Below are positions 15,601-24,239 of a stretch of DNA of 64,000 nt, piece after piece. Source of the stretch: Cellulomonas aerilata (GTDB lineage: Bacteria > Actinomycetota > Actinomycetes > Actinomycetales > Cellulomonadaceae); contig NZ_BJYY01000004.1 of assembly GCF_007991755.1 (NCBI RefSeq), forward strand, positions 1 to 64,000. The letters are read 5' to 3'. The notes under the pieces are model-generated. The model had not been told where the DNA came from and searched no databases. It worked only from the letters and a program-made list of their open reading frames with translations. The position numbers and the translations under genes are program-made. Each line of letters begins with the position of its first letter. The stretch's first letter is position 1.

Positions 15601-17286
15601 GTGACGGCTCACGGGCGGTCGGACCCGGCAGCGCAGCCGAGGGCGGCGCGCGGCAGCGGCACGGGCACAGGCGGAGGCACCGGCGCGGGAGGGGGCGGGG
15701 GCGCCGGCGCCGGGACCCGCCCGGGCGTGCTCGTGCCGGGCGCGGAGGCGGGGGCCTCGCCGGACCGTCGATCCCTGGCCCGGCTGTGCCTGCTGGTCGC
15801 GCTCGTGCGGGTGTCCTACGTGCTGCAGCCGCTGCGCAACGACGAGGGCGGGTACCTGCTCGTGGCCCGGCAGTGGCGCACCGGCGGGCCGCTGCTCTAC
15901 GGCGACTACCTCGTCGACCGGCCGCCGGTGCTCCTGGCGCTCTTCCGGCTCGCGGCCACCGTGCCGTGGGACGGGGCGATCCGGGTGCTCGCGGTCGCGG
16001 CGTCCGTGGTGTTCGTCGTGGCCGGGGCGCAGGCCGGACGCCGGCTCGGCGGCCGGTCCGGGGCGCGGTGGGCCGCCGGCGCCGCAGCCGCGGCGGTGTG
16101 CTCCCCGGCCCTGGCGGCCGACCAGGCGGAGGGTGAGCTGTTCGCCGCCGTGCTGGCGCTCGTCGCCCTCGCGCTCGCCCTCGTGGCCCGTGACGCGACG
16201 CCCGCACGGCGACGGTGGTGGGCGGCCGCGGCCGGCGTCGCGGCCGGGGCGGCCCCGCTGGTCAAGCAGAGCGCCCTGGAGGGACTGGTCGTGCTGGCGA
16301 TCGTCGCCGTGCTGGTCGCCCGGGCGCCCGCACCGGCGCGCCGCCGCGGCGCCGCGGTGGTGGCCGCAGCAGGGGCCGGGGTGCTGGTGCCGGTCGTCGG
16401 CTGCGCGGCGGTCGTCGTGGCGTCCGGGGCGGACCCCGCGGGCGTGTGGCGGGACCTCGTCGGGCTGCGCGCCCAGGCACTGGACGTGATCTGGTCCTCC
16501 GAGCAGCGGGCGACCCTGACCCGGGCCCTCCAGCTCGTCGGGCTCGGGCTGGTCAGCGGGGTGCTGGGGTGCATCGCCGCGTGGTGGGGGGCGCTGCGCG
16601 CCGGGGCGACCGTGCCGTGGCGCCCGGGACCACCGGCGGCCAGGACCGGCGTGCGCCGTCCGGGGGGCCTGCCGCCCGAGCACCTGGTGATCACCGCGCT
16701 GCTCGGGTACGCGCTGGTCGCCATCGTGGCCGGGGGCAGCTACTGGCCCTCGTACGGCGTCCAGCTCGCGCCCGCGGTCGTGGTCGCGGTCGCCGTCGTC
16801 GCGCCCACCGCCGGACGCGCCGGACGCCGGATGCGGGCCTGGGTCGGCGTGCTGGCGACCACCGCTGCGGTCGGGTCGATCGGGATGGCGGTGGTCTACG
16901 CGACGGTCCCGGACGTGTGGTTCCAGCAGCGTGCGGGCCAGTGGCTGGGGGCCACGGCCGCACCGGGGGACAGCGCCGTGGTCGCCTACGGGCACGCGTC
17001 CATCCTCGAGGCGGCCGACCTGCCGTCCCCGTACCCGTACCTGTGGAGCGTGCCCATGCGCACCCTGGACCCCGAGCAGGACCTGCTCCGGTCCACGCTC
17101 GCCGGCGGCGCCGCGCCGGCCTGGGTCGTGCAGGTCAACCCGCTCGACTCCTGGGGCATCGACTCCGGCGGGCGGCTGCGCGCCGTCGTCGAGCGCCGGT
17201 ACCGCGTGGTGACCGAGGTCTGCGGCACCCGCATGTGGCTCCGCGCCGACCTCACCCGCGAGCCGGCGCCGCTGCCGGAGTGCTGA
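15601..17286 (+). CDS. GT-C-fold membrane glycosyltransferase (PMT/ArnT-like)
   Basis: The 561-residue protein has a Gly-rich N-terminus, then about 11 hydrophobic helices. Just after the first helix lies YVLQPLRNDEGGYLLVARQW; the acidic Asp-Glu in this first outer loop is the catalytic mark of GT-C enzymes, which use polyprenyl-phosphate sugars. A soluble C-terminal domain (about residues 440-561) faces outside. The acceptor could be cell-wall glycan or protein. The neighbouring genes give no pathway. GTG at 15601 was chosen as the longest credible start; GTGs or helices further in would shorten only the Gly-rich leader. Confidence 0.78.
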   Translation: MTAHGRSDPAAQPRAARGSGTGTGGGTGAGGGGGAGAGTRPGVLVPGAEAGASPDRRSLARLCLLVALVRVSYVLQPLRNDEGGYLLVARQWRTGGPLLYGDYLVDRPPVLLALFRLAATVPWDGAIRVLAVAASVVFVVAGAQAGRRLGGRSGARWAAGAAAAAVCSPALAADQAEGELFAAVLALVALALALVARDATPARRRWWAAAAGVAAGAAPLVKQSALEGLVVLAIVAVLVARAPAPARRRGAAVVAAAGAGVLVPVVGCAAVVVASGADPAGVWRDLVGLRAQALDVIWSSEQRATLTRALQLVGLGLVSGVLGCIAAWWGALRAGATVPWRPGPPAARTGVRRPGGLPPEHLVITALLGYALVAIVAGGSYWPSYGVQLAPAVVVAVAVVAPTAGRAGRRMRAWVGVLATTAAVGSIGMAVVYATVPDVWFQQRAGQWLGATAAPGDSAVVAYGHASILEAADLPSPYPYLWSVPMRTLDPEQDLLRSTLAGGAAPAWVVQVNPLDSWGIDSGGRLRAVVERRYRVVTEVCGTRMWLRADLTREPAPLPEC

Positions 17287-17313
17287 GCGCACCCGCCCCG
17301 CGGCGTCCGCCTC

Positions 17314-18156
17314 TCAGCCGGCGAACGGCAGCACGGGCTTGCCCGGCACGTCCACGCGCAGCCGCAGCACGGACCCGGCCTCGGGCTCCGGGTCCTCCAG
17401 GCCTTCGCGCGAGGTCGTGACGTACAGGTCGCGCTGGTCGTCCCCGCCCAGGGTGCACGCGGTCGCACCGCGCACCGGGAGCTCCACCTCGGCGAGCAGC
17501 TCCCCGCCGGGGGAGAGGCAGCGGACGAGCCCTGCGCCGTTGATCGCCGTCCAGACGTTGCCCGCCGAGTCGACCGTGAGCCCGTCCGGCGTGCCGCCGT
17601 CACCCTCGCGGAACACCCGCCGCCGGACGAGCTCGCCGTCGACGACGTCGAAGACGTCCGTGCTGCCCGCACCGGAGTCGTTGTAGTACGCCAGCGTGCC
17701 GTCGGGGCTGAAGTCGAGGCCGTTGGAGATGGTCACCGAGCCGAGCACGGTCGTGACGGACCCGTCCGGGTCGACCCGGTACAGCGTGGCCGCACCCTCG
17801 GCCTTGTCGTAGGCCATCGAGCCGGCGTAGACGCGGCCCTGCGGGTCGCACGCGCCCTCGTTCATCCGCACGCCGGGGTCGGTCCACAGCGCCGGCAGGT
17901 GCCGCGGGACGTCGTCGGGCCCGTCGGCGAGCGCCAGGCCGCGCTCCACCCCCACGACGTACCCGCCGCCGACCCTTGGCCGGACGAAGGCGGCGACCTG
18001 CCCGACGTGCAGCCGGTCGACCGACCCGTCGGCGCGCAGGGTCAGCAGGTCGCCGGCCAGCATGTCGACCCAGCGCAGCCCGCCCCACGACGGCGACCAG
18101 ACCGGCCCCTCGGCGTGGAAGGCGATCGGGTCGGTGACCTGCTCGACGTCGCTCAT
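17314..18156 (-). CDS. SMP-30/gluconolactonase/LRE-family protein
   Basis: The 280-residue protein matches the six-bladed SMP-30 lactonase propeller. EGPVWSPSWGGLRWVDM near residue 16 supplies the first metal-binding Glu, NEGACDPQGRVYAGSM near residue 98 the Asn and substrate-binding segment, and TISNGLDFSPDG plus GGTPDGLTVDSAGNVW the Asn and Asp ligands. It would hydrolyse a sugar lactone with a divalent metal. ATG at 18156 is followed directly by family sequence. No sugar dehydrogenase lies next to it. Confidence 0.92.
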   Translation of the reverse strand: MSDVEQVTDPIAFHAEGPVWSPSWGGLRWVDMLAGDLLTLRADGSVDRLHVGQVAAFVRPRVGGGYVVGVERGLALADGPDDVPRHLPALWTDPGVRMNEGACDPQGRVYAGSMAYDKAEGAATLYRVDPDGSVTTVLGSVTISNGLDFSPDGTLAYYNDSGAGSTDVFDVVDGELVRRRVFREGDGGTPDGLTVDSAGNVWTAINGAGLVRCLSPGGELLAEVELPVRGATACTLGGDDQRDLYVTTSREGLEDPEPEAGSVLRLRVDVPGKPVLPFAG

Positions 18157-18233
18157 GCCGTGATCCTGCGCGAGCCGCAGCGGGGCCGCACCCGGGGAGG
18201 AGCCCCACCGGCGGGCGTGGGCGACCGCGCGGC

Positions 18234-18279
18234 ACGGGGCACGGAGCACGGAGCACGGAGCACGGAGCACGGAGCACGG
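18234..18279. repeat. Heptanucleotide tandem repeat (ACGGAGC)
   Basis: The unit ACGGAGC is repeated five times exactly from 18241, preceded by one variant ACGGGGC and followed by a broken ACGGTCG. It sits in the 190-base divergent space between the lactonase gene (start 18156) and the membrane-protein gene (start 18347). Confidence 0.85.
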
Positions 18280-18346
18280 TCGCGCGGCGCCTCGGGCCGT
18301 GGTCCGATCGGCACCTGGCGACGAGGACCTGGCGCGAGGAGGCGGC

Positions 18347-18796
18347 GTGACCCTGACAGCTCCCGGTGGCCTGCTGGCCGCGACCGCCCTGCACCTGGGG
18401 TTCCAGGCGGTGGTGACCGCGGTGGTGTACCCGGCCCTGGCCGAGGTGCCGCCCGACCGCTGGGGCACGGCCCATGCCGCGCACTCGCGCCGCATCACCG
18501 CGGTGGTCGCCCCGGTGTACGGCCTCCTCGGCGCCGCGTGCCTGCGCGTCGTGGTGGCCGGCCCCCGGACCGGCCTGGCGGCGGTGGCCGTGACCGGGAG
18601 CGCGGCCGCCGCCGTCTCCACCGCCCTCGTGGCCGCCCCCACCCACCGGCGGCTGGCGCTGCAGGGCGCCAACCCGCTGCTCCTCGCCCGGCTGCGGCGC
18701 TCGGACGGGGTGCGGCTCGCGGGCGCGGCCCTCGCCGCCGGTGCCGCGCTGGGCGCCGTCGTCCTGGAGGCGCGGGGTGGGCGCCGCACGGGGTGA
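18347..18796 (+). CDS. Small integral membrane protein
   Basis: The 149-residue product has four hydrophobic helices with a conserved-looking first loop (FQAVVTAVVYPALAEVPPDRW, then HAAHSRRITAVVAPVYG). The pattern of Tyr-Pro after helix 1 and His-Ser-Arg-Arg before helix 2 is shared with DUF1772/anthrone-oxygenase-like membrane proteins, a tentative relation. GTG at 18347 has GAGGA upstream. Function unknown. Confidence 0.7.
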   Translation: MTLTAPGGLLAATALHLGFQAVVTAVVYPALAEVPPDRWGTAHAAHSRRITAVVAPVYGLLGAACLRVVVAGPRTGLAAVAVTGSAAAAVSTALVAAPTHRRLALQGANPLLLARLRRSDGVRLAGAALAAGAALGAVVLEARGGRRTG

Positions 18797-19069
18797 CCCG
18801 GGGCGCCGAGCAGCTCGCGGCGCTGCCGTGCCGTGCCTCACACCGGGCGTCAGGGCCCGTCTCGGGTGGCGGAGTGCCCCGACCTCCCGTAGACAGGTGT
18901 GTGGAGAGCGCTGGCAGCGCGGGGTCCCGCAGTCACGGACTCCCGGCCGCGGGGCATCACGCACGTCGCCCACCGTCTCCACCCGACCATCGCAGCCTGG
19001 GGCGCTCGCGCGTCCCGGCTGCTGCCGCGCACCGTGCGGCGAGCTCACCCGACACACCAGGAGAACCCC

Positions 19070-19345
19070 GTGGCGAACACCGCCCGCAACACCACCCACG
19101 ACCGTCGTCTGAGCACCGAGACGAAGGCGTCGACGAAGACCACCGAGCTGTACCTCTACGTCGCCGCGGTGCTGGCCGTCGTGATCACCGCGCTCGTCGT
19201 CGGCAACGGCGAGGGTGGCGGCGAGGACCCGTTCGGCGCCGAGCAGGCGCTGCGGTACATCACCTTCCTCACCATCGGCTACATGGTCGCCCGTGGCCTG
19301 GCGAAGTCCGGCAGCCGCGACTTCTACGACGAGCACGGCAACTGA
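19070..19345 (+). CDS. Small two-helix membrane protein, DPFGAE/GYMVARGLAKSGS family (copy 1)
   Basis: This 91-residue protein has two membrane helices and the conserved block TETKASTKTTEL before helix 1, then DPFGAEQALRY and LTIGYMVARGLAKSGSR around helix 2. This is a widespread actinobacterial family of unknown role. GTG at 19070 follows CAGGAGA. The gene at 19570 encodes a second member, and a 40-residue membrane peptide lies between them, so the three probably form one unit. Confidence 0.82.
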   Translation: MANTARNTTHDRRLSTETKASTKTTELYLYVAAVLAVVITALVVGNGEGGGEDPFGAEQALRYITFLTIGYMVARGLAKSGSRDFYDEHGN

Positions 19346-19370
19346 CCCCCCGGGCCGTGCGGAGGTCCGC

Positions 19371-19493
19371 ATGAGGATCGGACGCGGTGTCGACGTCCGG
19401 CCGCTCGGCGGCGGCCGGGGGTGCCTGGGCATGATCCTGCTCTCCCTCGTCCTGTCGGTCGGCCTGACCGTGCTGCTCAACCTGCTGGCCTAG
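19371..19493 (+). CDS. 40-residue single-helix membrane peptide
   Basis: The product has a short basic N-terminus ending in GGGRGCLGMI and one hydrophobic helix to the C-terminus. The ATG at 19371 has GGAGG at the right distance. The RGCLGMI-x2-S-x3-S-x2-LT-x2-LN pattern recurs in small actinobacterial membrane proteins, which supports translation. Function unknown. Confidence 0.7.
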   Translation: MRIGRGVDVRPLGGGRGCLGMILLSLVLSVGLTVLLNLLA

Positions 19494-19569
19494 CCGGCGC
19501 GCGGACCGGGTGACCGGTCCCGCGTCGAGCCCCTCGGCGGCAGCGCCACGACGAATCGGAGTACCACGC

Positions 19570-20157
19570 ATGTCTCGCAACCAGCGCCGGAACCGGCGCA
19601 ACAAGTCCGGCGGCCGTCAGACCGCCCAGCACGACGGCCGGGGCGCGTCCGCCCAGGACCGGACCACCGCAGCGGTGCGCCCGCGCCCGAGCACCGAGAC
19701 CAAGTCCTCACTCCGGACGACCGAGCTCCTCGCGTACGCCGCCACCGCGCTGGCGATCGTCATGACCGCGCTCGCGCTGGACGAGGACGGCCGCGGCGGC
19801 AGCGACCCCTTCGGGGCCGAGACCGCGATCCGCTACCTCACCTACCTGACCGTCGGGTACATGGTCGCCCGCGGTCTGGCGAAGTCCGGCAGCTGGGAGC
19901 GCCGGGTCGAGCACGACGACGACGCCCCGGGCACCGTCGCGGGCCACGCCGAGGAGCCGCGCGAGACGGTCGAGGAGAGCGGCGACGCCGACGTCGAGGT
20001 CGACGACCAGGTCGACGCGGTCGGCGAGAGGACCGTCCGGGCGACCGGCACGACCTCCGACGCCGCTTCCGGACCGGCCGCCGACATCGCCCCCGGTGCG
20101 GCGGCCTCGGACGAGGTCGCCCCTGAGGTGTCCCGCGACGGCGGCGTGCGAGCGTAA
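19570..20157 (+). CDS. Small two-helix membrane protein with acidic tail (copy 2 of DPFGAE family)
   Basis: The 195-residue protein repeats the layout of the gene at 19070: TETKSSLRTTEL, a helix, GGSDPFGAETAIRY, LTVGYMVARGLAKSGSW. It differs by a basic, disordered N-terminus (RNQRRNRRNKSGGRQ) and an added acidic, Ala-rich C-terminal tail of about 80 residues. The pair looks like a tandem duplication with tail gain. ATG at 19570 follows GGAG. A strong terminator follows the gene. Confidence 0.82.
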   Translation: MSRNQRRNRRNKSGGRQTAQHDGRGASAQDRTTAAVRPRPSTETKSSLRTTELLAYAATALAIVMTALALDEDGRGGSDPFGAETAIRYLTYLTVGYMVARGLAKSGSWERRVEHDDDAPGTVAGHAEEPRETVEESGDADVEVDDQVDAVGERTVRATGTTSDAASGPAADIAPGAAASDEVAPEVSRDGGVRA

Positions 20158-20213
20158 CGCACCGTACGCGTCGGGGCGCGTCCACGGCCCGACGCACCGC
20201 ACCGGCAGGCAGG

Positions 20214-20244
20214 AAGGGGCGCACTCGTCACGAGTGCGCCCCTT
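20214..20244. terminator. Bidirectional intrinsic terminator
   Basis: Arms AAGGGGCGCACTCG (20214-20227) and CGAGTGCGCCCCTT (20231-20244) form a perfect 14-bp stem with a three-base loop. It lies between convergent genes, and the outer A/T pairs give a short U-tract in both directions. Confidence 0.85.
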
Positions 20245-20313
20245 CGTCATGCTCACCTCGGGCCCGGTCACGTCGGCCGGTCGCCTCGGCCCGGTCACCT
20301 CGACCTGCGCACC

Positions 20314-21555
20314 TCAGCCGGAGGCGACCGCGTCCCGTCGGCCCGGACGCCACAGCCGGCCGGAGGCGATCTGCGCCCCGGCCGCCAGGGCCTCGAGCTT
20401 CGCCCAGGCGATCTGCGGGTGCACGCGCCCGCCGAGCCCGCAGTCGGTCGACGCGATGACGTTCTCGCGCCCCACCCGAGCGGCGAACCGCTCGATGCGC
20501 TGCGCGACCAGCTCCGGGTGCTCCACGACGTTGGTCGCGTGCCCGACCACGCCCGGCAGGATCGACCTGCCCTCCGGGAGGCGGACGTCGTCCCACACGG
20601 TGTACTCGTGCTCGTGGCGGGCGTTGGCCGCCTCGAACGTGTACGCGCCGGCGTTCACCTCCAGCATCACCTGGACGACGTCGGCCATCGGCAGGTCGGT
20701 GGTGTGCGGGCCGTGCCACGAGCCCCAGCACAGGTGGAACCGGATCCGGTCCTCGGGCAGCCCGCGCAGCGCGTGGTTGAGCGCCTCGACCCGGATCCGG
20801 GTGAACGCCTGGTAGTCCTCGACCGACGGCGCGGGCTCGATCTGGTCGAAGTTCTCCGCCACGGACGGGTCGTCGATCTGCAGGATCAGGCCCGCGTCGA
20901 TGATCGCCTCGTACTCCGGGCGCAGCGCGTCGGCGCACGCCCACACGAACTCCTCCTGCGACCCGTAGTGCTCGTCGGTGATCCGCGAGGCGCTGCCCGG
21001 GGACAGCGCGGTGATGAAGCCCTCCCGCGCCCCGGTCGCCCTCATCGCGGTCGTCATGTTGGCGACGTCCGCCGCGACGGCGTCGTGCCCGGTGTAGGTC
21101 AGCGGGCCGGTGCACTTGGGGAACGGCGGCAGCGCGTCCCCACCGGTGAAGATCCCCGACGTCGGGTCGGCGTACGCCTCGGCGAAGCGCTGCCGGTCAC
21201 GGCGGTGCAGGAAGCCGGTCAGGCGCACGTCGCCCGGCCCGGACGTCACCGACTCGGTGGCCCACCGGCCCTCCAGGTCCAGCTCCAGGCCACCCAGGCG
21301 CTGGAAGGAGTACGACCACCAGGCGCCGTAGTCGATCGGCGAGCTCATCGCCTTGCCGTACTCGCCGTCCCCGACCACCGTGATGCCGGCGTCGAGCTGA
21401 CGCCGCACGACCCCGACGACCTCCTCGCCGAGCATGTCCTCGAACCCCTCCGGGCCGGCCCCGGCAGCGCGCGCGGCGTTCGCGGCGATCAGCGCGGGTG
21501 TCCGGGGCAGGGAGCCGGCGTGGCTGGTCTCGATGCGGTCGGTGCTGCGGAGCAC
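20314..21555 (-). CDS. Cobalamin-independent methionine synthase II (MetE C-terminal-like) family protein
   Basis: The 413-residue protein is a single barrel of the MetE C-terminal type: SHAGSLPR near residue 10, GDGEYGK near 58, FHLCWGSWHGPH near 255 (His and Cys zinc ligands) and ASTDCGLGG near 370 (Cys ligand). It lacks the N-terminal folate half of true MetE, so it is likely a zinc-dependent alkyl transferase with another methyl or alkyl donor; epoxyalkane:coenzyme M transferase is a relative. GTG at 21555 with GAGAGGA five bases upstream fits better than an upstream start near 21591. Confidence 0.85.
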   Translation of the reverse strand: MLRSTDRIETSHAGSLPRTPALIAANAARAAGAGPEGFEDMLGEEVVGVVRRQLDAGITVVGDGEYGKAMSSPIDYGAWWSYSFQRLGGLELDLEGRWATESVTSGPGDVRLTGFLHRRDRQRFAEAYADPTSGIFTGGDALPPFPKCTGPLTYTGHDAVAADVANMTTAMRATGAREGFITALSPGSASRITDEHYGSQEEFVWACADALRPEYEAIIDAGLILQIDDPSVAENFDQIEPAPSVEDYQAFTRIRVEALNHALRGLPEDRIRFHLCWGSWHGPHTTDLPMADVVQVMLEVNAGAYTFEAANARHEHEYTVWDDVRLPEGRSILPGVVGHATNVVEHPELVAQRIERFAARVGRENVIASTDCGLGGRVHPQIAWAKLEALAAGAQIASGRLWRPGRRDAVASG

Positions 21556-21640
21556 GGGCGTCCTCTCGGTGGGTGGGCAGGTGGCCGACATGCTCGCACG
21601 CGGTCTCGCAGCACCCGGACGGCCACCACGGCGCGTCGCC

Positions 21641-22411
21641 TCAGCGGGGCAGCTCGACCCCGGTCAGCTCCGCGAGCCGCTTCAGCAGCGCCTCCTGCAG
21701 CTCGACGTCCGTGGCCTGCGGGTTGGGGTCCAGCACGCGGAACCGCTTGAGGTACCGGCCGGTCACCCGCGCGTCGGCCTCGTCGCCCGTCGCGAGCCAG
21801 ACCTGCGTGGCGGCGCCGTCGGCGACGTCGTCCGTGGCGTTCGGGCCACCCATCCGGGTGCGGATCCACCCCGGGTCCACGGCGTTGCTCAGCACACCGG
21901 GCCACAGCCGCGCGACCGCGAGGGCCAGCACGACGTCGTGCAGCTTGGAGTCGGCGTAGGCCTGCATGCCGTCCCACGAGCCGTCCTCGTGCTGCAGGTC
22001 GTCGAGCCGCAGGCGGCCCCGGGACTCCAGGCCGGACGTCAGGTACACGAGCCGCGCCGGCCGCGGGACCAGCGCGGTCAGCAGGTACGGCGCGACGGTG
22101 TTGACCTGGAGGATCCGCTCCAGCCCGTCCGCGGTGACCTGGCGCCCGCCCGAGCCGCCCACGCCGACGTTGTGCACCACCGCGTCGAACGGGCCCGCCG
22201 CGACCACGGCCGCCGCCACGTCGTGCGTGGCCGCCAGCGAGGTGAGGTCGCCGACGACGACGTCCCGCAGACCCGGCAGCGCCCGGCGGACGTCGGCCGC
22301 GCGGGCCTCGTCGCGCGCGTGCCCGACGACCTGGTGACCCGCCTCGAGCAGCTGGCGCGCCGTCTCCAGGCCGATCCCGTCGGTCGAGCCGGTGACGAGG
22401 ACGAGGGACAT
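21641..22411 (-). CDS. Short-chain dehydrogenase/reductase (SDR)
   Basis: The 256-residue protein has the cofactor motif TGSTDGIG near the N-terminus. The usual NNAG is replaced by HNVG, and catalytic Tyr/Lys occur in AYADSKLHD near residue 152. The pattern resembles the retinol-dehydrogenase-like SDR group that acts on unknown alcohols or ketones. ATG at 22411 lies six bases after AGGAG; the ATG at 22417 directly abuts it and is too close. Confidence 0.88.
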   Translation of the reverse strand: MSLVLVTGSTDGIGLETARQLLEAGHQVVGHARDEARAADVRRALPGLRDVVVGDLTSLAATHDVAAAVVAAGPFDAVVHNVGVGGSGGRQVTADGLERILQVNTVAPYLLTALVPRPARLVYLTSGLESRGRLRLDDLQHEDGSWDGMQAYADSKLHDVVLALAVARLWPGVLSNAVDPGWIRTRMGGPNATDDVADGAATQVWLATGDEADARVTGRYLKRFRVLDPNPQATDVELQEALLKRLAELTGVELPR

Positions 22412-22651
22412 GCGCATCTCCTGAGACTCATCCGGGCGCGCCCGGTGGGGGAGGCGGAGGACGGGTGCGCCCGTCGCCGGCGGCCCAGTCTGGACCGCCG
22501 GGGGCCGGGCGTCCTGCGGTGACGGCGCCCCGCCCCGCGATCCGCGGCCCGCGCCCGCGGGCGGGTGGGCACGAAGTCTGATACCCAGGGGACGGGTGCG
22601 CAGGCGTCGGTCGCCGCCGCCCGTCCGCCGTCGCCATCGAAGGGTTTTCCC

Positions 22652-23680
22652 GTGCGCGTGTTCGCCTGTCCGAAGTGCCGTGCCTGGGTGGAGTTCGAGG
22701 ACCGGGTGTGCCTGGCCTGCGACACCCAGATCGCCTTCGACCCCGACTTCGACGAGCTCGTCCGCGCGGAGGAGCACCCGCTGTGCCGGTCACGGGACGA
22801 CATCGGCTGCAGCTGGGTCGCCTCCCCGGACCCCGCCGCGCAGGGCGCGTGCGACTCCTGCCGGCTGACGACCGACGGGCCACCCGCGGACGACCCGACC
22901 GCGCACAGCCAGCTCGTGCTCGCCGAGTACGCCAAGCGACGGCTGATCCGCCAGCTGCGCCACCTCGCGCTGCCGGTCGTCCCGCGCCAGGGCGACGACG
23001 GGCTCGCGTTCCGGCTGCTCGCGCCGGTGGAGGGTCAGGGGGTGATCACCGGCCACGCGGACGGCGTCATCACCATCGACCTGTCGGAGTCCAACGACCC
23101 GCACCGCGAGGCGCTGCGCATCCGGCTCGGCGAGCCGTACCGGACCATGCTGGGCCACCTGCGCCACGAGATCGGCCACTACTACTGGCTCATGCTGGTG
23201 GAGCGCGGCGACGGCACGATCGACCCGTTCCGGGAGCTGTTCGGGGACGAGCGGCAGGACTACGGCGCGGCGCTCCAGGCCCACTACGGCGACGGTCCCG
23301 GCGAGGACTGGGCCGACCAGCACATCTCCCACTACGCGACCACGCACCCCTGGGAGGACTTCGCCGAGACGTTCGCCCACTTCCTGCACATCGCCGACGT
23401 CCTGGAGACGACGGCGACGGTCGGCGTCACCGTGGACGGGCCGCACGGGGTGCCGGAGCCGCTCGCCGGTCGGATCCTGTCCACCGGCGCGGTCGAGCTC
23501 ACCGACCTGTCGATCACCGAGGTGCTCGGCCGGTGGCACGGCATCGCGATGGCCCTCAACGCCATGACCCGGTCGATGGGCCGGCAGGACCTCTACCCGT
23601 TCGTGATCACCCCGGGGGTGGCGCGCAAGCTCGAGCACGTGCACGAGCTGGTCCGGGCGCGGACGGCCGCCGCGGCGTGA
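22652..23680 (+). CDS. Putative zinc-binding metallopeptidase (PF15887-like)
   Basis: The 342-residue protein begins with a zinc ribbon (FACPKC, then VCLACD, residues 5-26). The peptidase-type site is HEIGH at residues 172-176 in LRHEIGHYYWLML. A family motif HPWEDFAETFAHFLHI near residue 230 gives the likely third ligand and structural His. It is cytoplasmic, as no signal peptide is visible. GTG at 22652 was chosen because conserved sequence starts immediately after it. Substrate unknown; the family is known only as putative peptidase. Confidence 0.88.
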   Translation: MRVFACPKCRAWVEFEDRVCLACDTQIAFDPDFDELVRAEEHPLCRSRDDIGCSWVASPDPAAQGACDSCRLTTDGPPADDPTAHSQLVLAEYAKRRLIRQLRHLALPVVPRQGDDGLAFRLLAPVEGQGVITGHADGVITIDLSESNDPHREALRIRLGEPYRTMLGHLRHEIGHYYWLMLVERGDGTIDPFRELFGDERQDYGAALQAHYGDGPGEDWADQHISHYATTHPWEDFAETFAHFLHIADVLETTATVGVTVDGPHGVPEPLAGRILSTGAVELTDLSITEVLGRWHGIAMALNAMTRSMGRQDLYPFVITPGVARKLEHVHELVRARTAAAA

Positions 23681-23777
23681 CCTGCGGTTGCCGACGTCGA
23701 CGGCCGGTGCCAGCGTGGACGGCTCACGGGCGCCCGCGCCGACCGAGCGCGGGGCCGGCGAGGCTCGGGGGTCCGTC

Positions 23778-24239
23778 GTGACGAACAGAGGACGGCTGGC
23801 GGTCGCCGCGGCGACCGTGGCCATCGGCGGCACCGCCGCGATCGGCGCGGCGGCCCGCTCCGGGCCCGGCGCGGGACCGCGGCCGGACCGGTGGCACGCG
23901 GTCACGGTGAACCTGGCGCCGCAGGACGTGGGGTCGCCGGGCCGCTGGCCGCAGCCGATCGCGGACCTCGGCGACCGCGTCGAGGTGCGGGTGGTGCCCG
24001 CCCCGGGTGACCGCGGCACCGAGCTCGCGGTGCGCGCCCGCGCGGGCCTGCGCCCGGGGGAGGCGCCGGACGCCGACGACCTGCAGGACCGCATCCGGGT
24101 GGCGCTGCGGCACAGCAGGATGCTGCTCGAGACCGGCGAGGTGCTGCAGCCGGACCGCCCGTCCACGACCCGGCCCACCGTCACGAGCCTGCCCCTGCGG
24201 GCGGCGCTCCGCCGCTCCCAGGGCGGTGGCCGGCTGTGA
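23778..24239 (+). CDS. SRPBCC-like protein partner of zinc alcohol dehydrogenase
   Basis: The 153-residue protein starts with a hydrophobic Ala-rich segment (LAVAAATVAIGGTAAIGAA), then carries a shortened START-like core: RWHAVTVNLAP, LGDRVEVRVVPAPGDRGTELAVR, and a helix HSRMLLETGEVLQPD. Proteins of this pattern are commonly encoded just before zinc alcohol dehydrogenases in actinobacteria. Its stop overlaps the start of the dehydrogenase (GTGA at 24236-24239), showing translational coupling. GTG start at 23778. Confidence 0.75.
   Translation: MTNRGRLAVAAATVAIGGTAAIGAAARSGPGAGPRPDRWHAVTVNLAPQDVGSPGRWPQPIADLGDRVEVRVVPAPGDRGTELAVRARAGLRPGEAPDADDLQDRIRVALRHSRMLLETGEVLQPDRPSTTRPTVTSLPLRAALRRSQGGGRL

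Noticed and set aside
14266-17292. Single 1008-residue minus-strand protein
   Set aside because: Only the part from GTG 15435 onward looks like protein; the rest is antisense to the glycosyltransferase gene.
18234-18279. Short regular repeats as a possible CRISPR array
   Set aside because: Units are seven bases with no spacers, and no cas gene is in the window.
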